A DNA stretch of 64,000 nt from Owenia fusiformis (GCA_903813345.2 CAIIXF020000004.1:27655985-27719984), one strand, 5' to 3'. Counted from the stretch's first letter, positions 23,612-34,626 are shown. Made by a program: numbers and translations. The notes: generated from the sequence alone by a model not told the origin.

Positions 23612-23934
23612 TTTTTTATTTGAACCTTAAAAATTAATCTATTTTTGCTTCTGGGAGTCTTGGTGGCTGTTGAGGTGGGATAAAATTAAATTATAATTTT
23701 TTTTTCAAATTCATGTGACTATTTATCTCTAAAGCAGCACTTTTTTTACCTAGAGAGCATAACCTTTTCAAGAAGTGTTATTTTGGACCACCTTTTTAAA
23801 GAAAGTGAAATGTAAAAACCTGATTATTAAGTGATGTTACCATAGCAACTGAAATGTTAGATATATTACATAAACCATATGATGAATTATTTCATCTTTA
23901 CTTCTAATCATGTATATAACAGATACATATATAC

Positions 23935-24330
23935 TTCAGATGCTTTAAGAATCAAGAATATGAAGAAAATTATGAAAATCAGCAAAATAATGCATTTCTA
24001 CGGTAACAAATAGTGTCTATTTCTGTTGCTATAGCAACGGATTAAGATTTTTTCTTGATTTTTGTCACATGTGTCAAGCATCATACTAAAACCAATTCCA
24101 GAAAATTTCAAGTTAATATATTTATTAGTGTCTGAGATATGAGGGTGTCTTATAGTACCCCCTGTATATTTTATCAGGGGGGGTATAAGAAATGCTCTGT
24201 AGAGAGTTGCCCAAGGGTGCCGCTCCGGCATCCAATGGTTTTGAGGTCCCAACCCTATATTCATGCTGATAAGTTAAAAAAACATTGTAATCCGAAGAAA
24301 ACGATTAGCTTTGAAGTTTCTGCCAGACTA
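23935..24330 (-). repeat. right terminal inverted repeat
   Basis: Reverse complement of the left repeat. Differences are mostly point changes plus a short insertion or deletion near the tip, around 24300-24318. Confidence 0.88.
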
Positions 24331-24407
24331 AAATGGCCAGTCAGAGTTCTGGTTGTAGACAATGGAGAGGGACTTTATTTGGTTTACTGCCAAGCAGACA
24401 ATGCTGA
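24331..24407 (+). CDS. exon-like piece 'b', 3' part, copy A
   Basis: The frame reads KWPVRVLVVDNGEGLYLVYC and ends with QADNAE at a donor (CTGA followed by GTAAGT). The 5' part of this exon lies before 20923, so the TIR element inserted inside it. In copy B (up to 28115) the frame continues upstream without interruption (WAVLPGLPKVKWPVRV). I do not recognise the family. Confidence 0.4.
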
Positions 24408-25755
24408 GTAAGTTCTCCTTTTTTCTATATATTTGCAAATTAATTTTTTTAATTATGAAAATGTGGCATAATAAGGGTGGCATAATAAGGGTAGCAGTCT
24501 CACAGTGAACAAAAGCTCTCTCAGGCCCCTTTATAATAGACATAAGGTGTGGAGCCTCGCCAAAAACCAAACCTAAATTTGCATAAATCCCAATACGTTT
24601 TCTTGGGTCACTTGTATATCAACCATGCTGAATATCATTGAAATCCTATAAAACTCAGTGAGGGCTCTAAAGTAAAACACAAAAGAAAACATTTGAGAAC
24701 ATAACAATGTATGAGTCTTTTTTGTTGGAATCAAGCCGTTTTTGCCCAATTTTATACCAGTGCATTCACATTATGCTCAGCTTTTCAAATTTTTTATCAT
24801 ATATTAGATTTGAAAACTGATAAATTCCTGTATCCGGTTCACTCAGTTCAGTTTAAGAAGTCAGTTCCCTTTGATTTGGAATCTTTAAGAAATTTATGAG
24901 GAATCACTTTGTAAGTATTTTTTGTAAGAATATTCTCAAACGATTCTGTTGCTTATTTTAGAGAATAAACTGATATCTTTATTTACAGTACTTTCATGAA
25001 TGGTTTTCAAGTATGCATCATGGGAAGTTATAATGAGTTGAAGATATATATTTCTTAGATAGAGTGAATGACCAGATCAACTTGATACTTTCACATATCA
25101 TTTGTCATGTTCATAGCAGCCATATGGTCATTGTCCATATGGTGGTAATCATATGTTTAACAATTGCACACCAATTAAAATGTAGAAAATGGCGCAATGC
25201 ACAATCATTTTGTCCATTCTGACCAATTTCAGAGCAAGACTAGAGGGTCTGTGGGTTCTCCCCCAGCAAATTGCAAAAACAGAAAATCATTTGGTGGATT
25301 CTGACCAACTTTAGAGCTAGAATAAGGGGGTCTGGGGAGTTCTCCTTCCCAAATTGCAAAAAATTGAACATCATTTGGTGTATTCTGACCAATTTTAGAG
25401 CGCAGGTCTGATTCCCGGATTTGATTTCAGTGTATGCAATGCGTTAATGACAATTCATAACTATCTATTTTGATTTCCAGTTAAAATTCTACTTTTTAGG
25501 GGGGGGAGCATGCCCTCCCCTTGATCGGCTAGTAAGTATTTTAGCATTCTTTTTATGTCGTTGAATCCCCAATCATATGGGTTTATTGGCAGAATGAGGA
25601 AATTTTCATTTTTATAGGAATAGTTGTGTGTGATATTTAACTTATTTCAACTGTCAAATTGTTCAATTTGTTGATACATCCACGCTCTGAAGTACCAATC
25701 CTACGGGGATTCTCCTTCTAAATCTAACCACCATATTGAAAAATGATTGAATATA

Positions 25756-26100
25756 CAGGGTGTCTCAAAAAATGTACCCAAAAGTATATCAAGAGCACAG
25801 ATAAACCAATCAATATTTTCAGACATTTTTTGCATGGTCATGTAGCCAAAACATGAAAGTTTTCTCCCCAATACACACCATTTTTATTTCAGTCTTGTCT
25901 TTTTGATGATTTAACCTTTTACACCACATAATCGATGTAACCTCATATTCCGATGACAGCCTGTATCCTTAGTGCTACATTGTTCATCACATTTGATAAT
26001 AATTCCGGTGGATTTCTCTTTGGATGTTGCCCTTAAGTTGTTCTAGGTCTTTTTGCTTGGAATGAGCATTAAAACACTCCTTCAAATAGCCACCAGAGAA
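25756..26100 (-). mobile_element. mariner-like fragment
   Basis: Begins after a TA with CAGGGTGTCTCAAAAAATG, a typical Tc1/mariner terminus. In copy B the same position reads ATATATATTGA with no insertion. On the minus strand a frame ends CDEQCSTKDTGCHRNMRLH, which resembles the degenerate C-terminus of mariner transposases (C...R...C....G.H). The opposite terminus was not found, so the right limit is approximate and the copy is probably truncated. Confidence 0.55.
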
Positions 26101-26740
26101 AGATGTTTGAGAATGACGATGACAGAACAAACACAGATAATCAGGTCAATTATCGGCAAATGATTCAGGAGTTATCTTCCAGAGTTAGGCAGGCTAGCCT
26201 TCAGAAAAATAAAATTCATACTGAAAAAATGTAATGTTAAGTTTGTAAGATCCTCTGTCAGACTAAACATGATCTAAAACAAATATATTGCTCAGATATC
26301 AGCAAAATTACACCCTGTGTGTGGTCTGTACATGTTAAAAACGATCTAAAGGGGCAAAATCAATTTTCCTCAGGATATTTGACAAAACAGTCATGGGGTC
26401 TAGCAGTCACTTCTAACGAAGCATAACAATCATCCATTATGAGATCACACAATTCACATGACTATTATAATAGTTCACAACAGTCAGGAGTACATATTAT
26501 TTGACAATTTAATGTGTTAATGGGGGCTATTCTAGCTAGTTTTTTGTATTTGCCCCGGGTGCCTTGATTTCAAGTTACTATGGCAACCATTTCTTATTTA
26601 ATGTTTCTGTTATTCTAAATGTTTTTTGCTGGATTAATAAAACATTCTATGCTGCACATTCTGTGAAAATTTCATTAAAAAAATATTGAAAAATAAAAAA
26701 GATAGAGAGATATTATGAGAACTTTATGATCAGCCCTCGT
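26101..26740. other. spacer between the duplicated segments
   Basis: AT-rich, with no recognised element apart from the possible remainder of the mariner-like fragment. Confidence 0.45.
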
Positions 26741-26870
26741 ATGATATTCTACTAAAAAGTGAGTTTCTGTCTCTATTGACTGTCCACATGGGCACAATCT
26801 CTGGTCTAGGGGAGTTGCATTATTATTTATTTCAATATCAAAACAAACTATTATTGCACTTGTTTGCAGC
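26741..26870 (-). pseudogene. LINE ORF2 C-terminal zinc-knuckle fragment
   Basis: Minus-strand frame TPLDQRLCPCGQSIETETHF followed by LVEY, the C-x-x-C...E-x-HF-x-x-x-Y block of LINE ORF2. It is the counterpart of the scrap in copy A and keeps the first cysteine pair better. Confidence 0.65.
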
Positions 26871-27035
26871 ATCAAAAATGTTATAAGAACATTACCACTA
26901 ACTGTGGATGCATTTTTGCACCATGCATAAAGAGGTTTATGTCAATTATACATCTCAAAGAATGCTGACAAACCACTTTTTGAGATTCCATAGGATATAT
27001 TGTCAAATTCACTTTATGTGAAGTCAGTTTCAGTA

Positions 27036-27095
27036 TGGGGACATTGGTGTATGTCTGTCTAGGGGGGGGGGGCAATACTTTCAGGACACCCTGTA
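27036..27095 (+). mobile_element. 60-bp one-ended MITE insertion
   Basis: Copy A reads CAGTATAGAACC; copy B reads CAGTA, then 60 extra bases ending GGACACCCTGTA, then GAACC. The insert matches the right terminus of the palindromic MITE at 59348-59985 (GTATGTCTGYCTA, G run, ACTTTCGGGACACCCTG). Only one terminus is present. Confidence 0.8.
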
Positions 27096-27459
27096 GAACC
27101 ACTTTGCCTTATAATGATTTTCATGCCTGTTTAAAGCTTAAATTATGCAAATTAGTTGATATATAATATTGTCCCCAAGTAATATTCGTTTAATTAATGA
27201 TGTGATTTCCCAATTTTTGGCGAAGAAATATAAGCTCTTTCTTGAATGATTTCAGAGTTATGAGTTTAAGTTTATTATTTTCTTTAACCCCTCTGACCCC
27301 AAAATTATTAGGGTAGGCTGCATATATGCAGATCTTGTGTAAAGATATTCCAAGGACAATGTCACCTAGTTTCGGTGGATAATTAAATGCTATCTGTCTT
27401 CTCATTCACTCATAGAATTGGAAGAATAGGCCTTAAATGTTTTATTTGTATTCTTGCAG

Positions 27460-27542
27460 ATCTTACAAAGCTCCAAGAACTTAAAAACAATAGCCAAAGT
27501 GATGGCATATCCTCCATGTATCACAAATATAAAAAGGCACTT
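27460..27542 (+). CDS. exon-like piece 'a', copy B
   Basis: Same acceptor, same donor and the same 83-nt length as 20354-20436. The frame reads LTKLQELKNNSQSDGISSMY and HKYKKAL. Substitutions are scattered, with no shifts. Family unknown. Confidence 0.4.
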
Positions 27543-27959
27543 GTAAGTAATGCTATTGGAAGGGATCATGAAGAATATGTCTATCTTCACATATATCAGA
27601 AGATACACTCTCATATACAATAATGACTGATGAGGAAAAGTTTTGTGGTATTCCATTCAAGAGTACGGGTAATGGTAATGGTAACTGGTTTTCAATGCAA
27701 TGAGCATTTCTCTAAAAGGTAGGCTTTATCAATAACATTTGTGTTTTATTTGGGTCTTGCATCAAATCTCTGGACCAATCTAGAGATAAGAGACAACCCA
27801 AAATTTCAGAAAGACATTGGCTAAAACCTCCTGTTAAGAACCCCCATTCCAACCAATTAGAATTTATACTTTTTTATTTGATAACATTAGAGAGGTTAAG
27901 CTACACATATTGAACAAAACTTGAACGTGAACTTCAATGAGAGCGCAGATAAATGATGT

Positions 27960-28115
27960 CAGATTTGTTTATTTCCTGTGGGGCAGCGTGAAGTTTACAG
28001 GTTTTATTTGGGCAGTTCTCCCTGGACTACCTAAAGTCAAATGGCCAGTCAGAGTTCTGGTTGTAGACAATGGAGAGCGACTTTATTTGGTTTACTGCCA
28101 AGCAGACAATGCTGA
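27960..28115 (+). CDS. exon-like piece 'b', copy B (uninterrupted)
   Basis: Open frame GSVKFTGFIWAVLPGLPKVK then WPVRVLVVDNGERLYLVYC and QADNAE, ending at CTGA followed by GTAAGT. Acceptor candidates are the CAG at about 27994-27996 and that at 28012-28015. It is the intact counterpart of the exon split in copy A. It is not recognised; a beta-rich stretch is plausible from the alternating hydrophobics. Confidence 0.38.
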
Positions 28116-28308
28116 GTAAGTTCTCCTTTTTTTCTATGTATTTCCAAATTTATTTTTTTAATTATGAAAATGTGGCATAATAAGGGTAGCAGTCTCAGTG
28201 AACAAAAGCTCTCTCAGGCCCCTTATAATAGACATAAGGTGTGGAGCCTCGCTAAAAACCAAACCTAAATTTGCATAAATCCCAATACGTTTTCTTGGGT
28301 CACTTGTA

Positions 28309-29112
28309 CAGTGTGTCCCATAAAAAACGCAACAAACAAAAACATTGTAAAATCACAAAACCAGTGATGATTACATCAATTTCATTTAGTTTATCATGAA
28401 GCCACGTGTCTCCTCTTTACAATGGTATGTTATTTGTTCATATCTGATCATGGACCACTGAAAAATCATTGTTTTTTCGTACATGGGTGAAAAGGCCTTT
28501 GTGCCAAGTAATGAAATATCAATCAACTGATCCTTAATTGTGCAATCAGGTAAATCATTATGTTTTTGGTACTGGGGATTAAATTTTTGTCACAAAATTT
28601 ACATAACACAAGTTTCTGATTTAGATTTAGTAAGAAAAAATAAAAAAAATTTAACTTTAAGTATTCATCAGTATTCTTGTTGGTTCAGGTAACAAAATGC
28701 AAGACATATGGAAAAAAGTGGCATAGACAGTCGTTGTCTGTCATCTTATGAAAGATTACTTATGAAAGATTACATTCCATGCCCTTTCGCATGACCACTA
28801 TTTAGCACTGAGACTGGCCTTTGTGTCCATGTCGCACACCTCTTTGAATCATCTGGGGTTCTGGCGGAGGGCAGCAACCTCATTGGTGACTCTTTGTTGC
28901 AATGTCTAAAACTTGGCCCAGTGCAGATTTTGGCACGTTGTGCAAAAGGAATGATTATTCAGTGGTCCATGGTTTTATATGAATAACTGACATACCATTG
29001 GAAAGAGGAGACATGTGGCTTCCTGGTAAACTAAATCAAATTGATGTTATCATCACTGGTTTTGTGATTTTACAATGTTTTTGTTTGTTGCGTTTTTTTA
29101 TGGGACACACTG
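28309..29112 (-). mobile_element. 804-bp Tc1/mariner derivative
   Basis: TA duplications at 28307-28308 and 29113-29114 flank termini CAGTGTGTCCCATAAAAAA and its inverse. Copy A has a single TA at the same site (CTTGTATATC). The inverted repeats extend about 180 bp with few differences. Internally the minus strand carries a short frame QQRVTNEVAALRQNPR, resembling the C-terminal tail of Tc1/mariner transposases. The catalytic DDE/D core is gone, so the element is non-autonomous. Confidence 0.88.
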
Positions 29113-30251
29113 TATATCCACCATGCTGAATATCATTCAAATCCTATAAAACTCAAACTCAGTGAGGGCTCTAAAGTAAAACACAAAAGAAAACATTTGA
29201 GAACATAACAATGTATGAGTCTTTTTTGTGGGATTCAAGCCCGTTTTTGTCCAATTTTAAACCAGTGCATTCACATTTTGATCAGCTTTTCAAATTGTTT
29301 ATCATATATTAGATTTGAAAACTGATAAATTCCTGTATCCGGTTCACTCAGTTCAGTTTAAGAAGTCAGTTCCCTTTGAATTGGAATCTTTAAGAAATTT
29401 ATGAGGAATCACTTTGTAAGTATTTTTCTCAGAGAATATTCTCAAACGATTCTGTTGCTTATTTTAGAGAATAAACTGATATATTTATTTACAGTACATT
29501 CATGAATGGTTTTGAAAGTATGCATCATGGAAAGTTATAATTAGTTGAAGATATATATTTCTTCCATAGAGTGAATGACCAGATCAACTTGATACTTTCA
29601 CATATTATTTGTCATGCTCATGGCAGCCATATGGTCATTGTCCATATGGTGGTAATCATATGTTTAACAATTGCACACCAATTAAAATGTAGAAAATGGC
29701 GTAATGCACAATCATTTTGTCCATTCTGACCAATTTCAGAACAAGACTAGAGGGTCTGTGGGTTCTCCCCCAGCAAATTGCAAAAAAAATAGAAAATCAT
29801 TTGGTGCATTCTGACCAATTTTAGAGCTAGAATCAGGGGGTCTGGGGAGTTCTCATTCCGGAAAATTTGGAAAATTGTACATCATTTGGTGTATTCTGAC
29901 CAATTTTGGAGCGCAGGTCTGATTCCCGGATTTGATTTCAGTGTATGCAATGCGTTAATGACAATTCATAACTATCTATTTTGATTTCCAGTTAAAATTC
30001 TTCTTTTAAGGGGGGGGGAGCACACCCTCCCCTTGATCAGCTAGTAAGTAAGTATTTTAGCATTCTTTTTATGTAGTTGAATCCCAAATCATATTAGAAA
30101 TTTTCATTTTTATAGGAATATTTGTGTGTGATATTTAACTTATTTCAACCGTCACATTGTTCAATCTTTATACATCCATGCTCTGAAGTACCAATCCTAT
30201 GGGGATTCTCCTTCTAGATCTAACCACCATATTGAAAAGTGATTGAATATA

Positions 30252-31248
30252 TATTGATGAAAATGGAAAATGTTCCCATACTGCCAATAAACCTGAATGA
30301 TTGGAAATTCAACTTATTACATAAAAAGAATGGTAAAATGTTAAGTGTAGGAGGTGTGGATCATTCTCCAATGTTGAAATCGTACAGGCAAAAGATGGGA
30401 GGCCGATCCAGGACTTAGTCCTGAAGCTGGACAAGCAGTTTGCATTTGTAACAAAGTGCCGGTGGTGACAAATTTGAACTTTAATGCCTTTTAAAATCTG
30501 GGTCCCTGACATCATGAATATGATTGCAGTGAACGTTAATGCCTTTTAAAATCTGGGTCCATGACATCATGAATATCATTGCACAGCCTTGTTTAAAACC
30601 CATCTTGGCATTCCCTTTATCTAATAATAATTAATATTGAATGATATGTTTATTTGTTTGCAGGTGATTCAAATCTACACTCTTAATGAGCCAGTTTTTG
30701 CCAAGACATGTTTTGTGCAAGACATTATCATTAACATGAACAATAAAGAAAAAGTAAAAATGTAAAAGAGTGAAGCTGTGGATCCCTGCTTGTCATAAGG
30801 GAAAACTTCAACAAATGAAGTTTTCATGCAAAGTCCCGAGCCTGATGAGGAAGTAGGCAGGGTTTACATGAAGCAAAGTTGAAGGGTAAGTTTATTACAA
30901 ATTTTAAGGCAGAATCAGATCTATAGGGGTGACAAATGTACAATTGCAAGATGTACAATTGACGTAGCAATCTATTCCTTATGATTTCAAGTACGATATC
31001 TCCTAAAAGATCCAGGATATGTTATAATTTGGTGAAGGTATTATATATGTAGATTGAAAGTGCAAAAGTGGGTGAAAATGTTTAAATTCTTCAAAATAAT
31101 AAGAATGGTAACAATTCTTATAGAAAAATAATACATTATTGTAAAACTCTTTAGTTTTCCTGAAATAAAGCATGCACTTTGGAGATTTTTAGAAAATATA
31201 CATGCCAAGGGTCACAAATATTTTCAACAAACACACATGAAAGACCCC
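30252..31248. other. intergenic DNA with a short duplication
   Basis: No recognised gene. A frame near 30664-30760 (YTLNEPVFAKTCFVQDII) follows a CAG acceptor but is unidentified. Contains the 55-bp tandem duplication listed next. Confidence 0.45.
30481..30590 (+). repeat. 55-bp tandem duplication
   Basis: TTAATGCCTTTTAAAATCTG begins at 30481 and again at 30536. The two units are close to identical over their length. Confidence 0.85.
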
Positions 31249-31412
31249 GAAAGTATGCCCCCCCCCCCCCCCTAGTCAGACATACCCCAATGTTCCCATA
31301 GTATGTGTCATATATCATTTTAAAGCTTATCCAAAGTTACATTGATTTGCCAAGTATCAACGTTCAACTTACAAATTGGAAAAAGTTACAGGAATTTCAA
31401 AACTCAGTGTTT
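31249..31412 (+). mobile_element. half of the palindromic mariner-type MITE
   Basis: From GAAAGTATGCC and a run of about 15 C, through CATTTTAAAGCTTATCCAAA to about 31412, this matches the left arm of the MITE at 59348-59985. The terminal CAGGGTGTCCC is degraded. The right arm is absent; LINE sequence begins instead. The MITE sequence accounts for the first part of the long frame that starts at 31305, so that frame's apparent start is not the start of the LINE protein. Confidence 0.78.
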
Positions 31413-32243
31413 GGTCAAAATCAGTATCCTGGAAACACCGCTAACTATGGTGCTGAGGTTCTAACTTATAAACCATCTAATATTGTAGCATTGGAAAGAG
31501 TGCATTTACAGTCTGCAAAGTCTATTCAATCCTTACCAAAACAGACAAATTATTGTGCTTCCCTTGCACAACTTGGATGGGCAGACATAAGTGACATAAT
31601 TGCAATAAAAAAAAGAATGTACGTTCTGCACATATTCAATACAGGTGCTGGTAACTGCAAAGAACTATGTATTTTTCGAGAATACACTATATTATACAGT
31701 TTCTTTGTCCAACCGTCCATATATTCCCCTATAAGGGAAATTGTAAAACTAGGAATCCAGTATGATTTATTAGGTAGAATGGGAGGTTATATCACAAGAG
31801 GCGTGATAGTCAAAAAATCTGTACTTAATTTTTCGACTCATAAATGGCATATATGATGCTTAACATACAACAAAATTAAGCAATACCAAGAAGTGGTCAC
31901 TACCCAATCACCTATTATATGGTACCAATTGTGCAAATATAAGCCAGAAATGATATATAAATGCAAGTTGATGATACGTCTCATAGGAGGTAAAGGTGTT
32001 GGGCGTTACTCAGAGCAGCATGTAAATAGAGTTTGTCTAATGTGCAACTCACCTGACACCTTGACTCATTTTATAAAAGAATGTGAAATGATTGAATATT
32101 TAAGGGGTCCGATTCGACCAAATTTATTGGCAAATCGGGATATTATGTCAGCTTTGTTTGCATCCAGTAGTTTTGATGATTGTGTCCTGATTGCAAGATT
32201 TTATAAGATGTACCAAGAGCGAATTAAGTCTCCCACCCTGTAA
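31413..32243 (+). pseudogene. LINE ORF2 C-terminal region, nearly intact
   Basis: A single frame runs from about 31413 to the stop at 32241-32243 with only one internal TGA (31854-31856). It shows the post-RT region of non-LTR elements: YGAEVL near the start, ALERVHLQSAKSIQSLP, the helical LAQLGWADISDIIAIKKRM block, and the zinc-knuckle CLMCNSPDTLTHFIKECEM near the end. The RT catalytic core is absent because the left end abuts a MITE arm. This is the best-preserved LINE coding piece in the window and suggests a fairly recent copy. Whether the TGA was once Trp is inference. Confidence 0.82.
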
Positions 32244-32318
32244 ATAATTAACACTAAAGTGTATATATTACTTTTATCTTCATACATTACATTGTATTAA
32301 CATAAATTGTTTAAAAAG

Positions 32319-32541
32319 TCCCTTGGTCTTCTTGTCTTAGATTGTGATATTGCTTCTTGAATGGTGGGGGAAAGGGGGTATTAGACATTGTTTCTTTTCA
32401 CGTTAGATCATGGTTTTGGGCTATATGGGGTTTGTTTTTCTAGACTGGTATGCACTTAGAGTTTGCTTTTTCTTGCTGAGTTCCATTACAACTTTTGGTC
32501 CTTTCCCTTTGGCACTTGTGCTTATATATTTATATCCACAG
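32319..32541 (+). repeat. 220-bp repeat family, plus copy
   Basis: Begins CCTTGGTCTTCTTG and ends near CTTATATATTTATATCCACA. It matches 48762-48974 directly and 15502-15715 inverted. It sits directly upstream of the Penelope fragment, but the other copies do not, so the two are probably independent. Confidence 0.85.
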
Positions 32542-32779
32542 TTGTCGTCTTTAGTTGCTGAGGGTTTGCCCCGCTCTAGGCTTTATAGCAACTGTCTGCC
32601 AATTAAAAATGAATAAGTCTGACAATGAAAATATTTCGATGAGGGGAAGTCTAAGGCCTCGAAGGCCCTCCTTAAATGGTGGTTGCACTAGCCATTTTCG
32701 TAAGGTCCCTCTGCTACTGAAGCAATTACATGTTGTTTTAGAAAAGTCAAATATAAATGAGTCTACATCTACCATTAGG

Positions 32780-33315
32780 TCAAATCAAAATCACACTCAA
32801 TTTTCGAAAAAATTGTAACAAATCTAGATGCAAGACACTTAATACTCAACACTTCAAAAATACTCAAATCATCTTTCAATGGTAAACAATATCCCATTGA
32901 TTCTGTTGTAGATTTGACATGTTCCACCATTAATGTCATATATCTGGTTACTTGTACAAGATGTGGCTTTCAGTATGTGGGTAAAACTGAAGATCCTCTT
33001 CATGCCCGTACGAACAGGCATAGGGCTAGCATTCAATCAAAAAATTAATTAATCGGTGAACATTTTAATGGGACCAGACATTCCCAATCAGATTTCTCTG
33101 TTCAAATCATTGATAAAATATTTCAAATTCAAGGAGAAACTGATCATGAATTTACAACTCAAATTTTAACTAAAGAGCAATTTTGGATGCTCTAATTGGG
33201 TACTGTTTACCACTATGGTCTAAATGATAATGTTAAAGGTCTTGGTAATGTCACCAAAACCTATAATAATGTTAACGTTGCTAACAATTTTAACTCACAG
33301 CAATATACTCCCTGA
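32780..33315 (+). pseudogene. Penelope-like element: GIY-YIG endonuclease
   Basis: An upstream frame shows the KNCNKSRC cysteine motif of Penelope-like linkers (CxxxxC). After a frameshift near 32835 the frame reads LKSSFNGKQYPIDSVVDL, then INVIYLVTCTRCGFQYVGKT, then HARTNRHRASI, EHFNGTRHSQSDF and VQIIDKIF. This is the GIY-YIG domain of Penelope-like retroelements: the YLVTC...YVGKT core, R-x-x-x-HR, and HF...H..DF. In-frame stops occur near 33046 and 33195. The RT that normally precedes it is missing. Another scrap of the same family lies at 44037-44178. Confidence 0.85.
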
Positions 33316-33318
33316 TTT

Positions 33319-33574
33319 TTACTTTGGGGTCAAGTATTTGCTAATAAACAAGTAACCATATATACAGATAACCAAGGTGTTTGCAATATACTGAAATAAG
33401 GTGTTACTAAAGACAAAAACATGATGGTATTAATGAGAAAATTAGTATTGCTTTGTCTAAAATTAAACATTAATGTTAAAAGCGTCTACCTACCAGGTAA
33501 AGATAACGGCGCCGCAGATTGCTTATCAAGAAATCTTTTGCAGGAGTTCAAGAAACTCAGGCCAGAAAACAATG
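33319..33574 (+). pseudogene. DIRS-like element: RNase H end of the pol ORF
   Basis: The frame reads LWGQVFANKQVTIYTDNQGV, where TDN carries a catalytic Asp of RNase H. Later comes SVYLPGKDNGAADCLSRNLL, the 'P G xx N xxAD xLSR' closing motif. One stop (TAA near 33398) interrupts it. The left side is truncated against the Penelope remnant. The right side is cut by a mariner insertion at TA 33575-33576, and the frame stays open when continued into 34627. Confidence 0.8.
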
Positions 33575-33576
33575 TA

Positions 33577-34624
33577 CGAGGGGTGATCAATAAGTAATGG
33601 ATGCTTTTTTACACAGATGCTTTTTATAGACCAATCCCTTCGATTTTCTTACCAGTGATACATCATTCAATTATCTATCAACTCTGAAGATTTGAAGACA
33701 ATACATATATTACATGTTCATATATCCTTATTTCCGTGAAGGAGGTACAGGTACCCCGGGACCGACATTTACGTCACATATTCTGAAGCTATTACAGTTG
33801 AATGCAGGCTGAACAAAACAAACCATTATGGTCATGAATTACCCCATTTTGTTATGCCATAGTTGATTTTGAATATTTTATCATCACTATGTGGTATTCA
33901 TGCCACATTCATTCCACAGGGCCCTCTAAATAGGTTCCATCAAGTGCTACATGTACACAATTCTTCATCCTCTTAACTCAAGATTGTGAGACAAGGCTGA
34001 ATCCATTCTCTGACATGATAGCAAGATGCAGTTGCACGGGTTGTTTTATTTCATCAATGTCAATAAACCTGCGTCCTTTCTCTCTAGAAATAAGTAGTGT
34101 AGAAATAAACAAGTCACATGTGAGCAGATCTGGACAATATGGTGCATTGGCCAAGGGCTCAATTTTGATGTCCAGGGATATTGTTTTCTGAACATTTTGA
34201 GATCTGTGGGCAGGTGCATTGTCCATATGGAGTAGGGTGTTCCCTTCTCTCACCACCCTTTTCTTCCACAATGCTTTTTCAAATTGACCTGCAAACCCCT
34301 TCCATACAACACTCTGACATTACAATACTTTCTGTTTATGTGTTACCAGTCAGCAAAAAATTGTAAACAACACAACACTTGTTGCATATAAAATGTTCAA
34401 ATCTAACTGAAATTTACCAAACTGGCTAAAATCTGAATATGTGACATAAGATGTACCTCCTTCACGGAAATAAGGATATATCAATATGTATTATATATTT
34501 TGTCTTCAAATCTTCAGAATTGATAGATAATTGAATGATGTATCACTGGTAGGAAAATCAAAGGGATTGGTCTATAAAAAGTATCTGTGTAAAAAAGTGT
34601 CCATTACTTATTGATCACCCCTCG
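33577..34624 (-). mobile_element. mariner-like element nested in the DIRS element
   Basis: TA target duplications lie at 33575-33576 and 34625-34626. The termini are CGAGGGGTGATCAATAAG and its inverse. The inverted repeats extend about 175 bp with few differences, ending near GGAGGTACA. The interior carries a minus-strand transposase fragment (see next entry). At 1048 bp it is slightly shorter than usual full-length mariners and most of the N-terminal coding region is absent. Confidence 0.92.
33978..34271 (-). pseudogene. mariner transposase C-terminal fragment
   Basis: The minus-strand frame contains LHMDNAPAHRS, the second catalytic Asp region of mariner transposases, and PYCPDLLTCDLF about 30 residues later, the degenerate PYSPDLAP-D-F motif with the third Asp. 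It then runs to a C-terminal GRRFIDIDEI block. The first Asp and the DNA-binding HTH region are missing because of deletion in the 5' half, so no active enzyme is expected. Confidence 0.85.
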
Positions 34625-34626
34625 TA

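Larger units (their letters stand above)
20924..24330. mobile_element. 3.4-kb TIR element with a minisatellite core
   Basis: The element starts TAGTCTGGCAGAA and ends TTCTGCCAGACTA, flanked by AAA on both sides (20921-20923 and 24331-24333). The matching site in copy B (around 28037-28045) has a single uninterrupted CAAATGGCC, so the insertion limits are directly visible. The terminal inverted repeats are about 400 bp each (20924 to about 21330, and about 23935 to 24330) with scattered differences. The core is mostly a 21-31-bp G-rich tandem array, and no transposase frame was found. It behaves like a non-autonomous or foldback-type DNA transposon; the superfamily is unresolved. Confidence 0.85.
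19672..25755 (+). repeat. duplicated segment, copy A (interrupted)
   Basis: Sequence from 19672 to 20923 and from 24331 to 25755 matches 26741-30251 in the same orientation with few differences. Copy A is interrupted by the 3407-bp TIR element at 20924-24330, and its right edge is cut by a mariner-like insertion at 25756. The unit carries two exon-like pieces and a LINE C-terminal scrap. Copy B shows what the site looked like without the large insertion. Confidence 0.9.
26741..30251 (+). repeat. duplicated segment, copy B
   Basis: Matches copy A from its left LINE scrap to GATTGAATATA at the right edge. It is interrupted by a 60-bp one-ended insertion (27036-27095) and an 804-bp mariner-type element (28309-29112). 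Copy A lacks both. Short G runs differ in length between copies. Confidence 0.9.

Noticed and set aside
31305-31412. N-terminal part of the long ORF starting at 31305
   Set aside because: This part is the left arm of the palindromic MITE fused to the LINE frame, not LINE protein.
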